This document shows, piece after piece, positions 1 to 9,031 of a DNA stretch of 64,000 nucleotides. Under the pieces are notes generated by a model. The model saw nothing but the letters and a program-made list of their open reading frames with translations, searched no databases and was not told the origin of the DNA. The position numbers and the translations under genes were made by a program. The stretch is from Mannheimia granulomatis. GTDB taxonomy: Bacteria; Pseudomonadota; Gammaproteobacteria; Enterobacterales; Pasteurellaceae. Positions within the stretch are counted from its first letter, which is position 1. Every line of letters begins with the position of its first letter. The stretch covers positions 79,501-143,500 of the forward strand of contig NZ_CP016614.1 in assembly GCF_013377255.1 (NCBI RefSeq). The letters run 5' to 3'.

Positions 1-1096
1 TATAACGTTGTAATGTACCTTGTACACCACGTGCTACGTTATAGTGCTCTTCACCAACCACGAGAGGGTCTAACTGGCGAGAGGTTGAGTCAAGTGGATC
101 TACCGCAGGGTAAATACCGAGTGATGCGATGTTACGGCTTAATACTACTGTTGAGTCTAAGTGGGCGAAAGTTGTTGCCGGAGACGGGTCAGTTAAGTCG
201 TCCGCCGGAACGTAAACCGCTTGCACCGAGGTGATAGAGCCGGTTTTGGTTGAGGTAATACGCTCTTGTAATACACCCATCTCTTCTGCCAATGTCGGCT
301 GATAACCTACTGCTGATGGCATACGGCCAAGAAGAGCCGATACTTCTGTACCTGCTAGGGTATAACGGTAGATGTTATCCACGAAGAACAGAACATCACG
401 ACCTTCATCACGGAATTTTTCCGCCATGGTTAAGCCGGTTAATGCCACACGCAGACGGTTGCCCGGTGGTTCATTCATCTGACCATACACTAACGATACT
501 TTGTCTAATACGTTAGAGTCTTTCATTTCGTGGTAGAAGTCGTTACCTTCACGAGTACGCTCACCTACGCCTGCAAATACAGAGTAACCGCTGTGTTCGA
601 TAGCGATGTTACGGATTAACTCCATCATATTTACGGTTTTACCTACACCCGCACCACCGAACAAGCCAACTTTACCCCCTTTCGCAAATGGCGCGACAAG
701 GTCGATAACTTTGATACCGGTTTCTAATAATTCGGTACTGTTTGCTTGCTCTTCGTAGCTTGGTGCTGCACGGTGAATCGTCCAACGCTCTTCTTCACCG
801 ATTGGACCAGCTTCATCAATAGGCTCACCTAATACGTTCATAATACGACCAAGGGTTTTAGTACCAACCGGTACTTCAATCGCTTTGTGGGTATTTGTGA
901 CGATCAAGCCACGTTTTAAACCATCAGATGAACCGAGTGCGATACAACGAACCACACCGCCACCTAATTGTTGTTGAACTTCAAGCGTTAAGCCTGTTTC
1001 AACTTTTAATGCATCATAAACTTTTGGTACTGCATCTTGCGGAAACTCAACATCGATTACCGCACCGATGATTTGTACAATTTTTCCCGTTGCCAT
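1..1096 (-). CDS. atpD: ATP synthase F1 subunit beta, partial (C-terminus outside window)
   Basis: Catalytic beta subunit of the F1 head, which makes ATP from ADP and phosphate at the cytoplasmic side of the inner membrane. The reverse-strand reading begins MATGKIVQIIGAVIDVEFPQ and stays open to base 1, so about 365 of the usual 457-460 residues are visible and the C-terminal helical domain is missing. The P-loop GGAGVGKT (about residue 150) and the motif GERTREGNDFYHEM are clear. It is the last visible gene of an atpIBEFHAG(D) operon, 20 bases after atpG; atpC should follow outside the window. Confidence 0.97.
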   Translation of the reverse strand, partial: MATGKIVQIIGAVIDVEFPQDAVPKVYDALKVETGLTLEVQQQLGGGVVRCIALGSSDGLKRGLIVTNTHKAIEVPVGTKTLGRIMNVLGEPIDEAGPIGEEERWTIHRAAPSYEEQANSTELLETGIKVIDLVAPFAKGGKVGLFGGAGVGKTVNMMELIRNIAIEHSGYSVFAGVGERTREGNDFYHEMKDSNVLDKVSLVYGQMNEPPGNRLRVALTGLTMAEKFRDEGRDVLFFVDNIYRYTLAGTEVSALLGRMPSAVGYQPTLAEEMGVLQERITSTKTGSITSVQAVYVPADDLTDPSPATTFAHLDSTVVLSRNIASLGIYPAVDPLDSTSRQLDPLVVGEEHYNVARGVQGTLQRY

Positions 1097-1116
1097 TACC
1101 GTTCCTCTATTCTGTG

Positions 1117-1983
1117 TTAAATTGCAGCGGCACCCGCAACAATTTCATTTAATTCATTCGTAATACTTGCTTGACGAGCTTTGTTATACACCAACTGTAA
1201 TTCATTAATGAGGTTACCCGCATTATCAGTCGCTGCTTTCATCGCAACCATTCGAGCTGCCTGTTCGGAGGCAAGATTATCTACAATCGCTTGATACACT
1301 TGTGATTCTAAATAGCGAACAAGTAAGCTATCTAATAATGCTTGCGGACTTGGTTCGTAGATATAATCCCAAGAACCTGTTGTCGCAAGTGAATCATCTT
1401 CAAGTGCTGGCAATGGAAGTAACTGCTGAACAGTCGGTTTTTGTGACATCGTATTGACAAAGCGGTTGAAAACCACGTGCAATTCGTCAATCTCTCCATC
1501 ACGATAGGCTTGTACCATTGTATTAATGATACCAACCAAATCTTCCATTGCCGGCGCATCACCCAGCCCATTAATATAACCTTTAATCTCCAATCCCATC
1601 GGATTAAAGAAAGCAGCAGCTTTATTTCCAACTAAACCAAGTTCAGCTTTTATGCCTTTATCGTCTTGTGTTTTTAACTCATTTAAGACCGTTTTAAATA
1701 AGTTGATATTTAAGCCACCACATAAACCACGGTCGGTTGAAACGACTAAATAGCCAACTTTTTTTACCGTCCGAGCTGTCAGGAATGGGTGTTTATAATC
1801 AATGTTTCCTTTGGCAATATGGCTGATCACCTTACGAATGTTTTCTGCATATGGGCGAGAAGCCGTCATACGCTCTTGGGTTTTACGCATTTTAGATGCG
1901 GCAACCATTTCCATCGCTTTGGTAATTTTTTGCGTATTACGAACACTTGCAATTTTGGTTCTTATCTCTTTAGCACCTGCCAT
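1117..1983 (-). CDS. atpG: ATP synthase F1 subunit gamma
   Basis: Central rotating stalk that couples proton flow in Fo to catalysis in F1. The 288 residues match the family length (E. coli 287). The start MAGAKEIRTKIASVRNTQKI and the C-terminal stretch ATDNAGNLINELQLVYNKAR are the family's paired signatures; these two terminal helices form the coiled coil that enters the alpha3beta3 ring. It lies between atpA and atpD, 25 bases after atpA, in the usual operon order. Confidence 0.97.
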   Translation of the reverse strand: MAGAKEIRTKIASVRNTQKITKAMEMVAASKMRKTQERMTASRPYAENIRKVISHIAKGNIDYKHPFLTARTVKKVGYLVVSTDRGLCGGLNINLFKTVLNELKTQDDKGIKAELGLVGNKAAAFFNPMGLEIKGYINGLGDAPAMEDLVGIINTMVQAYRDGEIDELHVVFNRFVNTMSQKPTVQQLLPLPALEDDSLATTGSWDYIYEPSPQALLDSLLVRYLESQVYQAIVDNLASEQAARMVAMKAATDNAGNLINELQLVYNKARQASITNELNEIVAGAAAI

Positions 1984-2008
1984 ATTTTTTCTCCGCTAAA
2001 AAGTTAGA

Positions 2009-3550
2009 TTACCAAGCACTGTTCTTTTTGAAACCAGATAAAATTTCATTTAATTTATCTTTGATTTCATCATTGAAATTACCCGATTTTGATAATTCCT
2101 GCATAAATTCGCCATAATTGCTTTGTGCATAAGCTAATAAGTTAGCTTCAAACGAACCTACACGTTCAACAGGCACATCATCAAGGTAACCATATTCTGC
2201 CGCAGCTAGAGATAAACCTAGTTGTGCTACAGACATTGGCTCAAACTGTTTCTGTTTAAGTAACTCAGTTACTTTTTGACCGTGTGAAAGCTGTTTGCGT
2301 GTTGCTTCATCAAGATCTGATGCGAACTGTGCGAATGCCGCTAATTCGCGGTATTGAGCAAGTGCAGTACGAATACCACCGGCTAATTTCTTAACGAGTT
2401 TAGTTTGTGCAGAACCACCTACACGAGAAACCGAGATACCCGGGTTTACCGCAGGGCGGATACCCGCATTGAATAAACCGGATTCTAAGAAGATCTGACC
2501 ATCGGTAATCGAAATTACGTTGGTTGGAACGAATGCCGATACGTCACCCGCTTGAGTTTCGATGATCGGTAATGCGGTTAAAGAACCTGTTTGACCTTTT
2601 ACAGCACCATTAGTGAAACGTTCTACATAATCTGCATTTACACGAGATGCACGCTCTAATAGACGAGAGTGGAGGTAGAATACGTCACCCGGGAATGCTT
2701 CACGACCCGGTGGACGGCGTAAAAGAAGTGAAATTTGACGGTAAGCTACCGCTTGTTTCGATAAATCATCGTAAACGATTAGCGCATCTTCACCACGGTC
2801 ACGGAAGTATTCACCCATCGCACAACCTGCGTATGGTGCAAGATATTGCAACGCGGCAGATTCAGACGCGGAAGCCACAACTACGATGGTATTTTCTAAC
2901 GCACCGTGTTCTTCTAATTTACGCACCACGTTTGCAATCGTTGAGGCTTTTTGCCCAATCGCCACGTAGATACATTTAATACCTGAATCACGTTGGTTGA
3001 TGATCGCATCAATCGCTAATGCGGTTTTACCGGTTTGACGGTCGCCGATGATAAGCTCACGCTGACCACGACCGATTGGTACCATTGAGTCTACCGCTTT
3101 GTAACCGGTTTGAACCGGTTGATCAACCGATTGACGGTCAATAACACCTGGTGCAATTACTTCGATTGGTGAGAAACCGTCATTTTGGATTTCACCTTTA
3201 CCGTCGATTGGTTGACCAAGGGTATTCACCACACGACCTAATAAGCCACGACCAACTGGCACTTCTAAAATACGACCTGTGCATTGTACTTGCATACCTT
3301 CTGCTAAATCAGCATAAGGACCCATTACAACTGCACCAATAGAATCTCTTTCTAAGTTTAATGCAATCGCATAACGATTGCCTGGTAATGCAATCATTTC
3401 ACCTTGCATTACATCAGATAAGCCGTGGATACGAATAACCCCGTCACTTACTGAAACGATTGTCCCTGTGCTTTGAGCTTTACTCACCACATTAAATTGG
3501 GCAATACGCTTTTTAATCAATTCACTAATTTCAGTTGAATTTAGTTGCAT
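2009..3550 (-). CDS. atpA: ATP synthase F1 subunit alpha
   Basis: Non-catalytic nucleotide-binding subunit of F1, 513 residues, identical in length to the E. coli protein. The P-loop GDRQTGKT is at residues 169-176. The C-terminal signature PAVNPGISVSRVGGSAQ carries the catalytic-site arginine supplied to beta. The N-terminus MQLNSTEISELIKKRIAQF is typical of gammaproteobacterial alpha subunits. It sits 12 bases after atpH and 25 bases before atpG. Confidence 0.98.
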   Translation of the reverse strand: MQLNSTEISELIKKRIAQFNVVSKAQSTGTIVSVSDGVIRIHGLSDVMQGEMIALPGNRYAIALNLERDSIGAVVMGPYADLAEGMQVQCTGRILEVPVGRGLLGRVVNTLGQPIDGKGEIQNDGFSPIEVIAPGVIDRQSVDQPVQTGYKAVDSMVPIGRGQRELIIGDRQTGKTALAIDAIINQRDSGIKCIYVAIGQKASTIANVVRKLEEHGALENTIVVVASASESAALQYLAPYAGCAMGEYFRDRGEDALIVYDDLSKQAVAYRQISLLLRRPPGREAFPGDVFYLHSRLLERASRVNADYVERFTNGAVKGQTGSLTALPIIETQAGDVSAFVPTNVISITDGQIFLESGLFNAGIRPAVNPGISVSRVGGSAQTKLVKKLAGGIRTALAQYRELAAFAQFASDLDEATRKQLSHGQKVTELLKQKQFEPMSVAQLGLSLAAAEYGYLDDVPVERVGSFEANLLAYAQSNYGEFMQELSKSGNFNDEIKDKLNEILSGFKKNSAW

Positions 3551-3562
3551 TTTTTATTCCTC

Positions 3563-4096
3563 TTACAAGCTCAACTCTTGACTCAAGCGGTTTAGCTGTC
3601 CACGACTACTACCATCAATAACAACATCATCATAACGAATAATGACACCCGCAATTAACGAACTATCTACCGATGAAGTAATACGTACTTTTGTTCCGAG
3701 TCGCTTTTCCATCGCGTTAGCAATTTTAGTCTGTTGTGCATCTGTTAAATGATTTGCAGAAATCACTTCAACATCTTTCACAGCTTCGTACTCTGCACGT
3801 AACTGTAAAAACGCACTTAATACAGCAGGTAATACCGCTAAACGTTTATTCTCTGCCATAACGCGAATGAAATTTTGCCCATATTGATCCAGTTGCTCAC
3901 CACAAATATTGATAAATGTATCAGAAATCTGACCGCTTGCAAGTGATGAACCGATAAAATCAGCAACCTGCGGATTCTCGGCAACAACAGCAGAAAACTC
4001 CAGCATATCCTGCCATTTATTCAACTGACCTTGTTCTAAAGCAAAATCGAAAGCTGCTTTAGCATAGGGGCGAGCTACTGTGCTTAGTTCTGACAT
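3563..4096 (-). CDS. atpH: ATP synthase F1 subunit delta
   Basis: Delta subunit (OSCP equivalent) that ties the peripheral stalk to the top of F1. I start at MSELSTVARPYAKAAFDFA (177 residues, as in E. coli). A nine-codon upstream extension is in frame but lacks the family's conserved start, and a GGTGGGG-type ribosome site lies just before the chosen ATG. The C-terminal motif DSSLIAGVIIRYDDVVIDGS is diagnostic. It begins 13 bases after atpF. Confidence 0.95.
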   Translation of the reverse strand: MSELSTVARPYAKAAFDFALEQGQLNKWQDMLEFSAVVAENPQVADFIGSSLASGQISDTFINICGEQLDQYGQNFIRVMAENKRLAVLPAVLSAFLQLRAEYEAVKDVEVISANHLTDAQQTKIANAMEKRLGTKVRITSSVDSSLIAGVIIRYDDVVIDGSSRGQLNRLSQELSL

Positions 4097-4109
4097 CTGC
4101 CCCACCTTT

Positions 4110-4580
4110 TTATAGTTCTGCAACTAGCTTATCAATAATATCGTTGTTCGCTGCAGCATCCACTGAACGACCGACAATTTTTTCTGCACCGGCAACAGCC
4201 AATGCCGCGACTTTTTGACGAAGCTCTTCTTGAACACGTTTACGCTCACTTTCAACTTCTGCATAACCTTGTTCAATAATACGTTGACGTTCCACTTCAG
4301 CTTCTGCTTGTACAGACTCTAAAATTTCATTACGACGTTTTGTTGCTAAATCAATAATATTTTGTGCTTCTTCTTTTGCTTTGAGGATTTCTTGATCCGC
4401 CGCAGCTTTAGAATCTGCTTGTTCTTGTTTCGCTTTTTCAGCAGATGCAAGTGCGTTAGCAATGTTTGCTTGACGCTCCTCAATCGCTCTAATTAGCGGT
4501 GGCCATACAAACTTCATACAGAACGCTACAAAAAGTGCGAATGCAATCAGTTGGCCAATTAGTGTTGCATTTAAATTCAC
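4110..4580 (-). CDS. atpF: ATP synthase Fo subunit b
   Basis: Peripheral-stalk subunit b, 156 residues as in E. coli. One N-terminal membrane segment (about residues 5-25, IGQLIAFALFVAFCMKFVWPP) is followed by a long charged alpha-helical domain rich in Ala, Glu and Lys, which dimerises as a right-handed coiled coil and contacts delta. It is placed between atpE and atpH. Confidence 0.97.
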   Translation of the reverse strand: MNLNATLIGQLIAFALFVAFCMKFVWPPLIRAIEERQANIANALASAEKAKQEQADSKAAADQEILKAKEEAQNIIDLATKRRNEILESVQAEAEVERQRIIEQGYAEVESERKRVQEELRQKVAALAVAGAEKIVGRSVDAAANNDIIDKLVAEL

Positions 4581-4640
4581 AACGCCCTCCTAAAAGTCGG
4601 TTAAGTTATTCTATTGAATAACGGGTAATCAAATCCCGAC

Positions 4641-4895
4641 TTATTTCAATAAATCAATGAACGGGTTTGCGAAAATGAATAGTAAAGAAATACCTACAGC
4701 GATCATCGCGATAGCATCTAAAAGACCAGCAACGATAAACATTTTAGTTTGTAAGCTTGATGCTAATTCAGGTTGGCGAGCTGATGACTCTAAGAATTTA
4801 CCACCTAAGATTGCAAAGCCAATAGCTGTACCAAGTGCAGCAAAAGCTAATAAAATTGAAGCACCAATAATTGTTGCTGTGATTACTGATTCCAT
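4641..4895 (-). CDS. atpE: ATP synthase Fo subunit c (proteolipid)
   Basis: Ring-forming proton-carrying subunit: a two-helix hairpin of 84 residues. The proton-binding Asp60 lies in [11 protein letters not shown] and the polar loop is RQPEL (residues 40-44). A start four codons upstream (MENI) is possible, but the ATG at 4895 has a GGAG ribosome site 8 bases before it and matches family length. The Asp motif with neighbouring Ala/Ile and no Na+-type ligand set suggests H+ coupling. Confidence 0.95.
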
Positions 4896-5013
4896 AATGT
4901 TCTCCATTAAATTGAGGAATTAGCCCGAAGGCTGAGGTTGTTAATAAAAATATAAATTCAAGCAGTCAAATCTATGTAAAAAATACAAAAATCCTACCGC
5001 TTGTAAGGTTAGT

Positions 5014-5802
5014 TTAATGATCCGCTTTGTTATAAGCAATACTCAAATAAACAATCGTTAGCATCATAAAAATAAAGGCTTGAAGCGTAATAACTAAAAT
5101 ATGGAAAATAGCCCAAACCAAGTGCAATGGAATACCTAGCGCTTGTAACGCAAAGTTATCAGCCATATACATTACTGCAATAAGGATGAAAATTAACTCA
5201 CCTGCATACATATTACCGAACAAACGGAAAGCCAATGAAATAGGTTTTGCAAGCAAAGTTACTGTTTCAAGAATAAAGTTTACCGGAATAAAAGCCCAGT
5301 GATTAAACGGGTGTAATGTGTATTCTTTTACTAAACCACCAAAACCTTTTGATTTAACGGTATAGAATAAAATTAACGCAAATACACAGATTGACATCCC
5401 CAATGTTGCACTAATATCTGCGGTTGGAACAGCACGTAAGTAGTGAATACCGAACAGATTTGCTAACTGAGGTAAGAAATCGACCGGTACTAAGTCAATC
5501 GCATTCATAATAAACACCCAGCAGAAAATAGTTAATGCAAGAGGTGCAATCATATTACGAGGACCGTGGAAATTATCCTTAACTAAGCCATCTACCCATT
5601 CAATGACAATCTCAACAAAACACTGTAATTTACCAGGCACACCTGTAGTAGCATTTTTTGCTACTCGAGAGAAAACCCATAAGAAAATCACACCTGCCAC
5701 TAAAGAGAAGAAGAGAGTATCTAAATGTACTGCCCAAAAGCTATCGCCTGTAGTTAAAAAACTCAAGTGATGGCTAATGTATTCTGCTGTAGTTCCAGCC
5801 AT
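5014..5802 (-). CDS. atpB: ATP synthase Fo subunit a
   Basis: Stator membrane subunit that forms the proton half-channels against the c-ring; 262 residues with five or six hydrophobic helices. The essential arginine is Arg193 in AFRLFGNMYAGELIF, equivalent to E. coli Arg210. GAGG/GGATAGG-type sequence precedes the ATG. The roughly 120-base gap to atpE (4896-5013) is longer than the other spacings of the operon and holds no gene. Confidence 0.97.
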   Translation of the reverse strand: MAGTTAEYISHHLSFLTTGDSFWAVHLDTLFFSLVAGVIFLWVFSRVAKNATTGVPGKLQCFVEIVIEWVDGLVKDNFHGPRNMIAPLALTIFCWVFIMNAIDLVPVDFLPQLANLFGIHYLRAVPTADISATLGMSICVFALILFYTVKSKGFGGLVKEYTLHPFNHWAFIPVNFILETVTLLAKPISLAFRLFGNMYAGELIFILIAVMYMADNFALQALGIPLHLVWAIFHILVITLQAFIFMMLTIVYLSIAYNKADH

Positions 5803-5825
5803 AACCTATCCTTTAAAAAACAAAA

Positions 5826-6212
5826 TTAATGGTGACGTTTGCTTAATACAAACGGGATTATATTATTTAAAAATAATGCGATAAAATAACCTGCAAAAAA
5901 CAAAACAAAATCTAAATTTGGAATGAGCTTAAAACAGACTATTATGAAAATAATAGTGACCAACCATTTTAGTCCTTCACCACGATAGAAAGAACTCATT
6001 TTTGTCCGATCTTTTGCAGAATTTCTAAAGAAAACCCAATACACAAAAACAATATGTGGCACAAAGCTAGAGATACCACCTACAAGAAAAGAGATACTGT
6101 TATAATCTCCTTTCCATAAAAAAAGAGTGAAAGCCAAAACTAACATAATTCCAGCTTCAATTCTTAATGCTTTGAGATATTGTGATTTTGCTTTATTGAT
6201 TACAGCAGACAC
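5826..6212 (-). CDS. atpI: ATP synthase subunit I (AtpI)
   Basis: Small membrane protein that opens the atp operon; known to help c-ring assembly and not to be part of the finished enzyme. It has 128 residues and four hydrophobic segments, the last being FVLFFAGYFIALFLNNIIPFVL. Family assignment rests on topology, length and position 23 bases before atpB, since AtpI sequences are weakly conserved. Confidence 0.88.
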   Translation of the reverse strand: MSAVINKAKSQYLKALRIEAGIMLVLAFTLFLWKGDYNSISFLVGGISSFVPHIVFVYWVFFRNSAKDRTKMSSFYRGEGLKWLVTIIFIIVCFKLIPNLDFVLFFAGYFIALFLNNIIPFVLSKRHH

Positions 6213-6508
6213 TTTTTATCCTTTTTGAAGTTAAATTCGACAATCAGGCTAACCATTAGCCACTGTTGATCAATGAAAATCCAACAGAAATTATACCTTA
6301 CAAATCAATAGTTGCAACCCAAAAACCAGATAAAACGAGGCATTCTTCACATTTTTGAAAAAAACTCCAATTTTTTGTAAGAATTACGATAAATTATTTA
6401 AAAAAATAGCCAAAATAGTTTATATTTATAACCAAAACTAAAAAGCTGCACTTTATACTTAAACATAAATGAATTACTGACCAAAAGAATAGATATAAGG
6501 AAAATATT
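6213..6508. other. Divergent intergenic region, atpI / MerR-like regulator
   Basis: AT-rich 296-base gap between divergent genes. It must hold the atp operon promoter (minus strand) and the promoter of the MerR-like gene (plus strand). I see no convincing -35/-10 pair, operator palindrome or small gene. AAGGA at about 6497 is the ribosome site of the plus-strand gene. Confidence 0.5.
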
Positions 6509-7147
6509 ATGATTAAAATGAATGACTTAGTAAATAAAACAAATACTCCAAAATCAACCATACTCTACTACATAAAAGAAGGTTTATTACCCGAACCATA
6601 CAAAGATAAGCCTAATTTTCATCTTTATGATGAAAGTAATATAAAGCTATTGGAGTTTATCAAATACCTACAATCAAACTTTAATGTTAGTATTTCGCAA
6701 ATCAAGTCGCTATTTTCTCATCCTAATTTTGATAAAAACAACCCTTACGAAAGCTTGATTCACTCCTTATCATTAATTATGGGGGCAGAAAATGAAATTT
6801 TTGAGCCAGAGCAGCTTTGCTACGAATTTAAGATAAGTGAGCAAACACTTAATAATTACGTAGCACAAGGATTATTAAATCCTCGTGATGGAATTTTCAC
6901 CAGTAAAGAGCGTGAAATTTTAAGTATTATCAGCCATTGTAATGCAACAGAATTAAACCTACTACAAGCCTATATTGATGTAGCCAAACAACTGGCACAA
7001 TTTGAAGTCAATATTACCTTAGAAGGCTTATCTAATAGTGAGCAAAAAGATAACAAACTAAAACATCTTTTTGATATTTTACTTGTACTTAAGCCTTATG
7101 TTTTCAATATGGAAACATTGAAAACTTACCAAAAAATGACTAAATAA
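6509..7147 (+). CDS. MerR-like regulator with two HTH modules
   Basis: Predicted DNA-binding regulator of 212 residues. Residues 1-55 form a MerR-type winged helix-turn-helix (NTPKSTILYYIKEGLLPEP, then FHLYDESNIKLLEFI). Residues 100-140 look like a second, degenerate copy (YEFKISEQTLNNYVAQGLL, then FTSKEREILSII). No metal-binding cysteine pair of the classical MerR metal sensors is present. It precedes the aas-type lipid gene on the same strand, separated by a terminator, so control of that gene is possible but unproven. An alternative start is the ATG three codons in. Confidence 0.8.
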   Translation: MIKMNDLVNKTNTPKSTILYYIKEGLLPEPYKDKPNFHLYDESNIKLLEFIKYLQSNFNVSISQIKSLFSHPNFDKNNPYESLIHSLSLIMGAENEIFEPEQLCYEFKISEQTLNNYVAQGLLNPRDGIFTSKEREILSIISHCNATELNLLQAYIDVAKQLAQFEVNITLEGLSNSEQKDNKLKHLFDILLVLKPYVFNMETLKTYQKMTK

Positions 7148-7153
7148 TAAACC

Positions 7154-7186
7154 ACCGCTCACTTTGATAGTAAGCGGTTATTTTTT
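7154..7186 (+). terminator. Rho-independent terminator after MerR-like gene
   Basis: Stem ACCGCT...AGCGGT (extended by AC/GT pairs) with a short loop and a following run of six T bases at 7181-7186. Confidence 0.7.
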
Positions 7187-7288
7187 AACTAAATTTCGCA
7201 AAATTTATTAATTTTATGAAGCAACACTTTACAGTTTTACAAAGATAAGTAAAATATCCATAAAAATAACTCTTAAAAGGGACTTTCT

Positions 7289-8983
7289 ATGTTAAAACTA
7301 CTGAAAATTACAGGTTTTATTCCTTACTTAGCTATAGCATTCCTTAATGCTAGTGTAGATCTGGCGCATAAAATCACCATCCAAAATATTTTATTAAAAA
7401 GTTTTGAAGGCAACACACTAGTAATTTTAACTGCCATTATTAATGCGATGATTTTATTGCCATTTATCTTGTTATTTTCACCTTCTGCATGGCTAAGTGA
7501 TAAATTTTCCCGAACTAAAGTCATTCGCATCAGCACGGTAGCTGCGGTGATTTTAAGTAGCTTTATCTGCTTATGTTATCTTTTCGGTCAATTTTATTTT
7601 GCTTTTGGGCTTACACTTTTACTTGCTATTCAAAGTACCATTTACTCACCGGCAAAATACAGTATCATTAAATCGATTGTCGGCACCGAACACTTAGGTA
7701 TGGCAAACGGTATTATTCAAGCCTTAACTATTGTAGCAATTTTATTCAGCTCATTTGCTTTCTCATTTTTCTTTGAATTTAATTACACTGTATCAAACTC
7801 TCCAAACACCATCATAGAAAGCGTTTCACCTATCGGGATTGCACTTGTTATATTAAGTATTCTTGAAATGTTGTGTGCTTTCCGCCTCCCTCACTATCCG
7901 CAAGCGGTAGAAAAAGAGGAAAAATTTGCAATTCAAAAATACCTTTCGCTTGGTTATTTGCAAGACAACATCAAAGAGCTACGTAAAAACAAAAATATTT
8001 GGCTAAGTATTATTGGACTAAGCCTGTTTTGGGGTGTATCTCAAGTCTTGATATCTGCATTTCCGGCACATTATAAAACCACCTTTAACACAGATAACGC
8101 TTTGATTATTCAAGCTATTTTAGCAACCAGTGGGATAGGATTAATTATTGGCTCTTATATCGCCGGGCGCTCTTCTAAATTACACATTGAGCACGGTATT
8201 GTACCAATAGGTGCTTTAGGGATTTTCCTCTCACTCCTTTACCTCTCTTTTTCCCAAAATCAATGGTTGATAACTCTTTGTTCATTTAGTTTCGGTATTT
8301 TTGGTGGATTATTTATTGTGCCACTCAATGCTACTATTCAATATTTTGCACCGGAAAAAATCAGCGGCAAAATTATGGCTGGCAATAACTTTGTGCAGAA
8401 TATCGCAATGGTCTGCTTTTTAATATTAAGCATCATCTTTGTAGAACTTAGTATTTCAACTACAGGATTATTCTTTTTTGCCTCTATAGTTTGTTTAATC
8501 GGCAGTTTCTATGCCATTTTACAATTACCCCATTTATTCACCCGTTTATTGTTATTACCGATCTTAAAAACCGGCTACCGTTTCCATGTGGAGGGATTAA
8601 AAAATCTACCACAAAGCGGCGGGGTATTAATGTTGGGTAACCACATTAGCTGGATTGATTGGCTGGTACTACAAGCTGCCAGCCCTCGTGCTATTAAGTT
8701 TGTGATGTTCCGCCCTATTTATAACAAATGGTATCTAAACTGGATATTCCGTATTTTCAAAGTTATTCCTATTGGAGCAGGAGCAAGCAGAGAAAGTATT
8801 CAAACTATTCGCCATTACCTTGAGAAAGGAGAAGTAGTAGCCCTATTCCCTGAAGGTCATATTAGCTATAACGGACAAATAAATGAATTCAAAAAAGGTT
8901 TTGAGCATATTTTAGAAGGCTTAGAAAACGTGACTACCGTGCCTTTTTATTTACGTGGGCTATGGGGTTCAAGCTTCTCATGA
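7289..8983 (+). CDS. aas: LplT-like transporter plus PlsC acyltransferase, 5' part of interrupted aas fusion gene
   Basis: Residues 1 to about 410 form an MFS lysophospholipid transporter like LplT, with about 12 membrane segments. Residues 430-564 form a PlsC acyltransferase with the HX4D motif in GNHISWIDW, FPEGHISYNG and VPFYLRGLWGS. The reading ends at TGA 8981-8983 just after this last motif. The same frame continues with ANNHYKNLSKKGKRDV into the AMP-binding half (to 10735). Thus one ancestral gene of about 1148 codons (LplT-Aas fusion: import and re-acylation of lysophospholipids) is split at codon 565. TGA for CGA (Arg) by one C-to-T change is likely. The truncated product still contains all visible PlsC motifs, so residual activity is conceivable. 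Confidence 0.85.
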   Translation: MLKLLKITGFIPYLAIAFLNASVDLAHKITIQNILLKSFEGNTLVILTAIINAMILLPFILLFSPSAWLSDKFSRTKVIRISTVAAVILSSFICLCYLFGQFYFAFGLTLLLAIQSTIYSPAKYSIIKSIVGTEHLGMANGIIQALTIVAILFSSFAFSFFFEFNYTVSNSPNTIIESVSPIGIALVILSILEMLCAFRLPHYPQAVEKEEKFAIQKYLSLGYLQDNIKELRKNKNIWLSIIGLSLFWGVSQVLISAFPAHYKTTFNTDNALIIQAILATSGIGLIIGSYIAGRSSKLHIEHGIVPIGALGIFLSLLYLSFSQNQWLITLCSFSFGIFGGLFIVPLNATIQYFAPEKISGKIMAGNNFVQNIAMVCFLILSIIFVELSISTTGLFFFASIVCLIGSFYAILQLPHLFTRLLLLPILKTGYRFHVEGLKNLPQSGGVLMLGNHISWIDWLVLQAASPRAIKFVMFRPIYNKWYLNWIFRIFKVIPIGAGASRESIQTIRHYLEKGEVVALFPEGHISYNGQINEFKKGFEHILEGLENVTTVPFYLRGLWGSSFS

Positions 8984-9031
8984 GCAAATAATCATTACAA
9001 AAATCTCAGTAAAAAAGGGAAACGTGATGTA

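Noticed and set aside
2647..2979. Open frame on the plus strand inside atpA
   Set aside because: Shadow of the strongly conserved atpA coding sequence; no ribosome site or family features.
8981..9020. Selenocysteine at the TGA of the aas-type gene
   Set aside because: The genome has selABC, but no SECIS-like hairpin follows the TGA at the right distance, and the position is not a redox or cysteine site in this family; a nonsense change is simpler.
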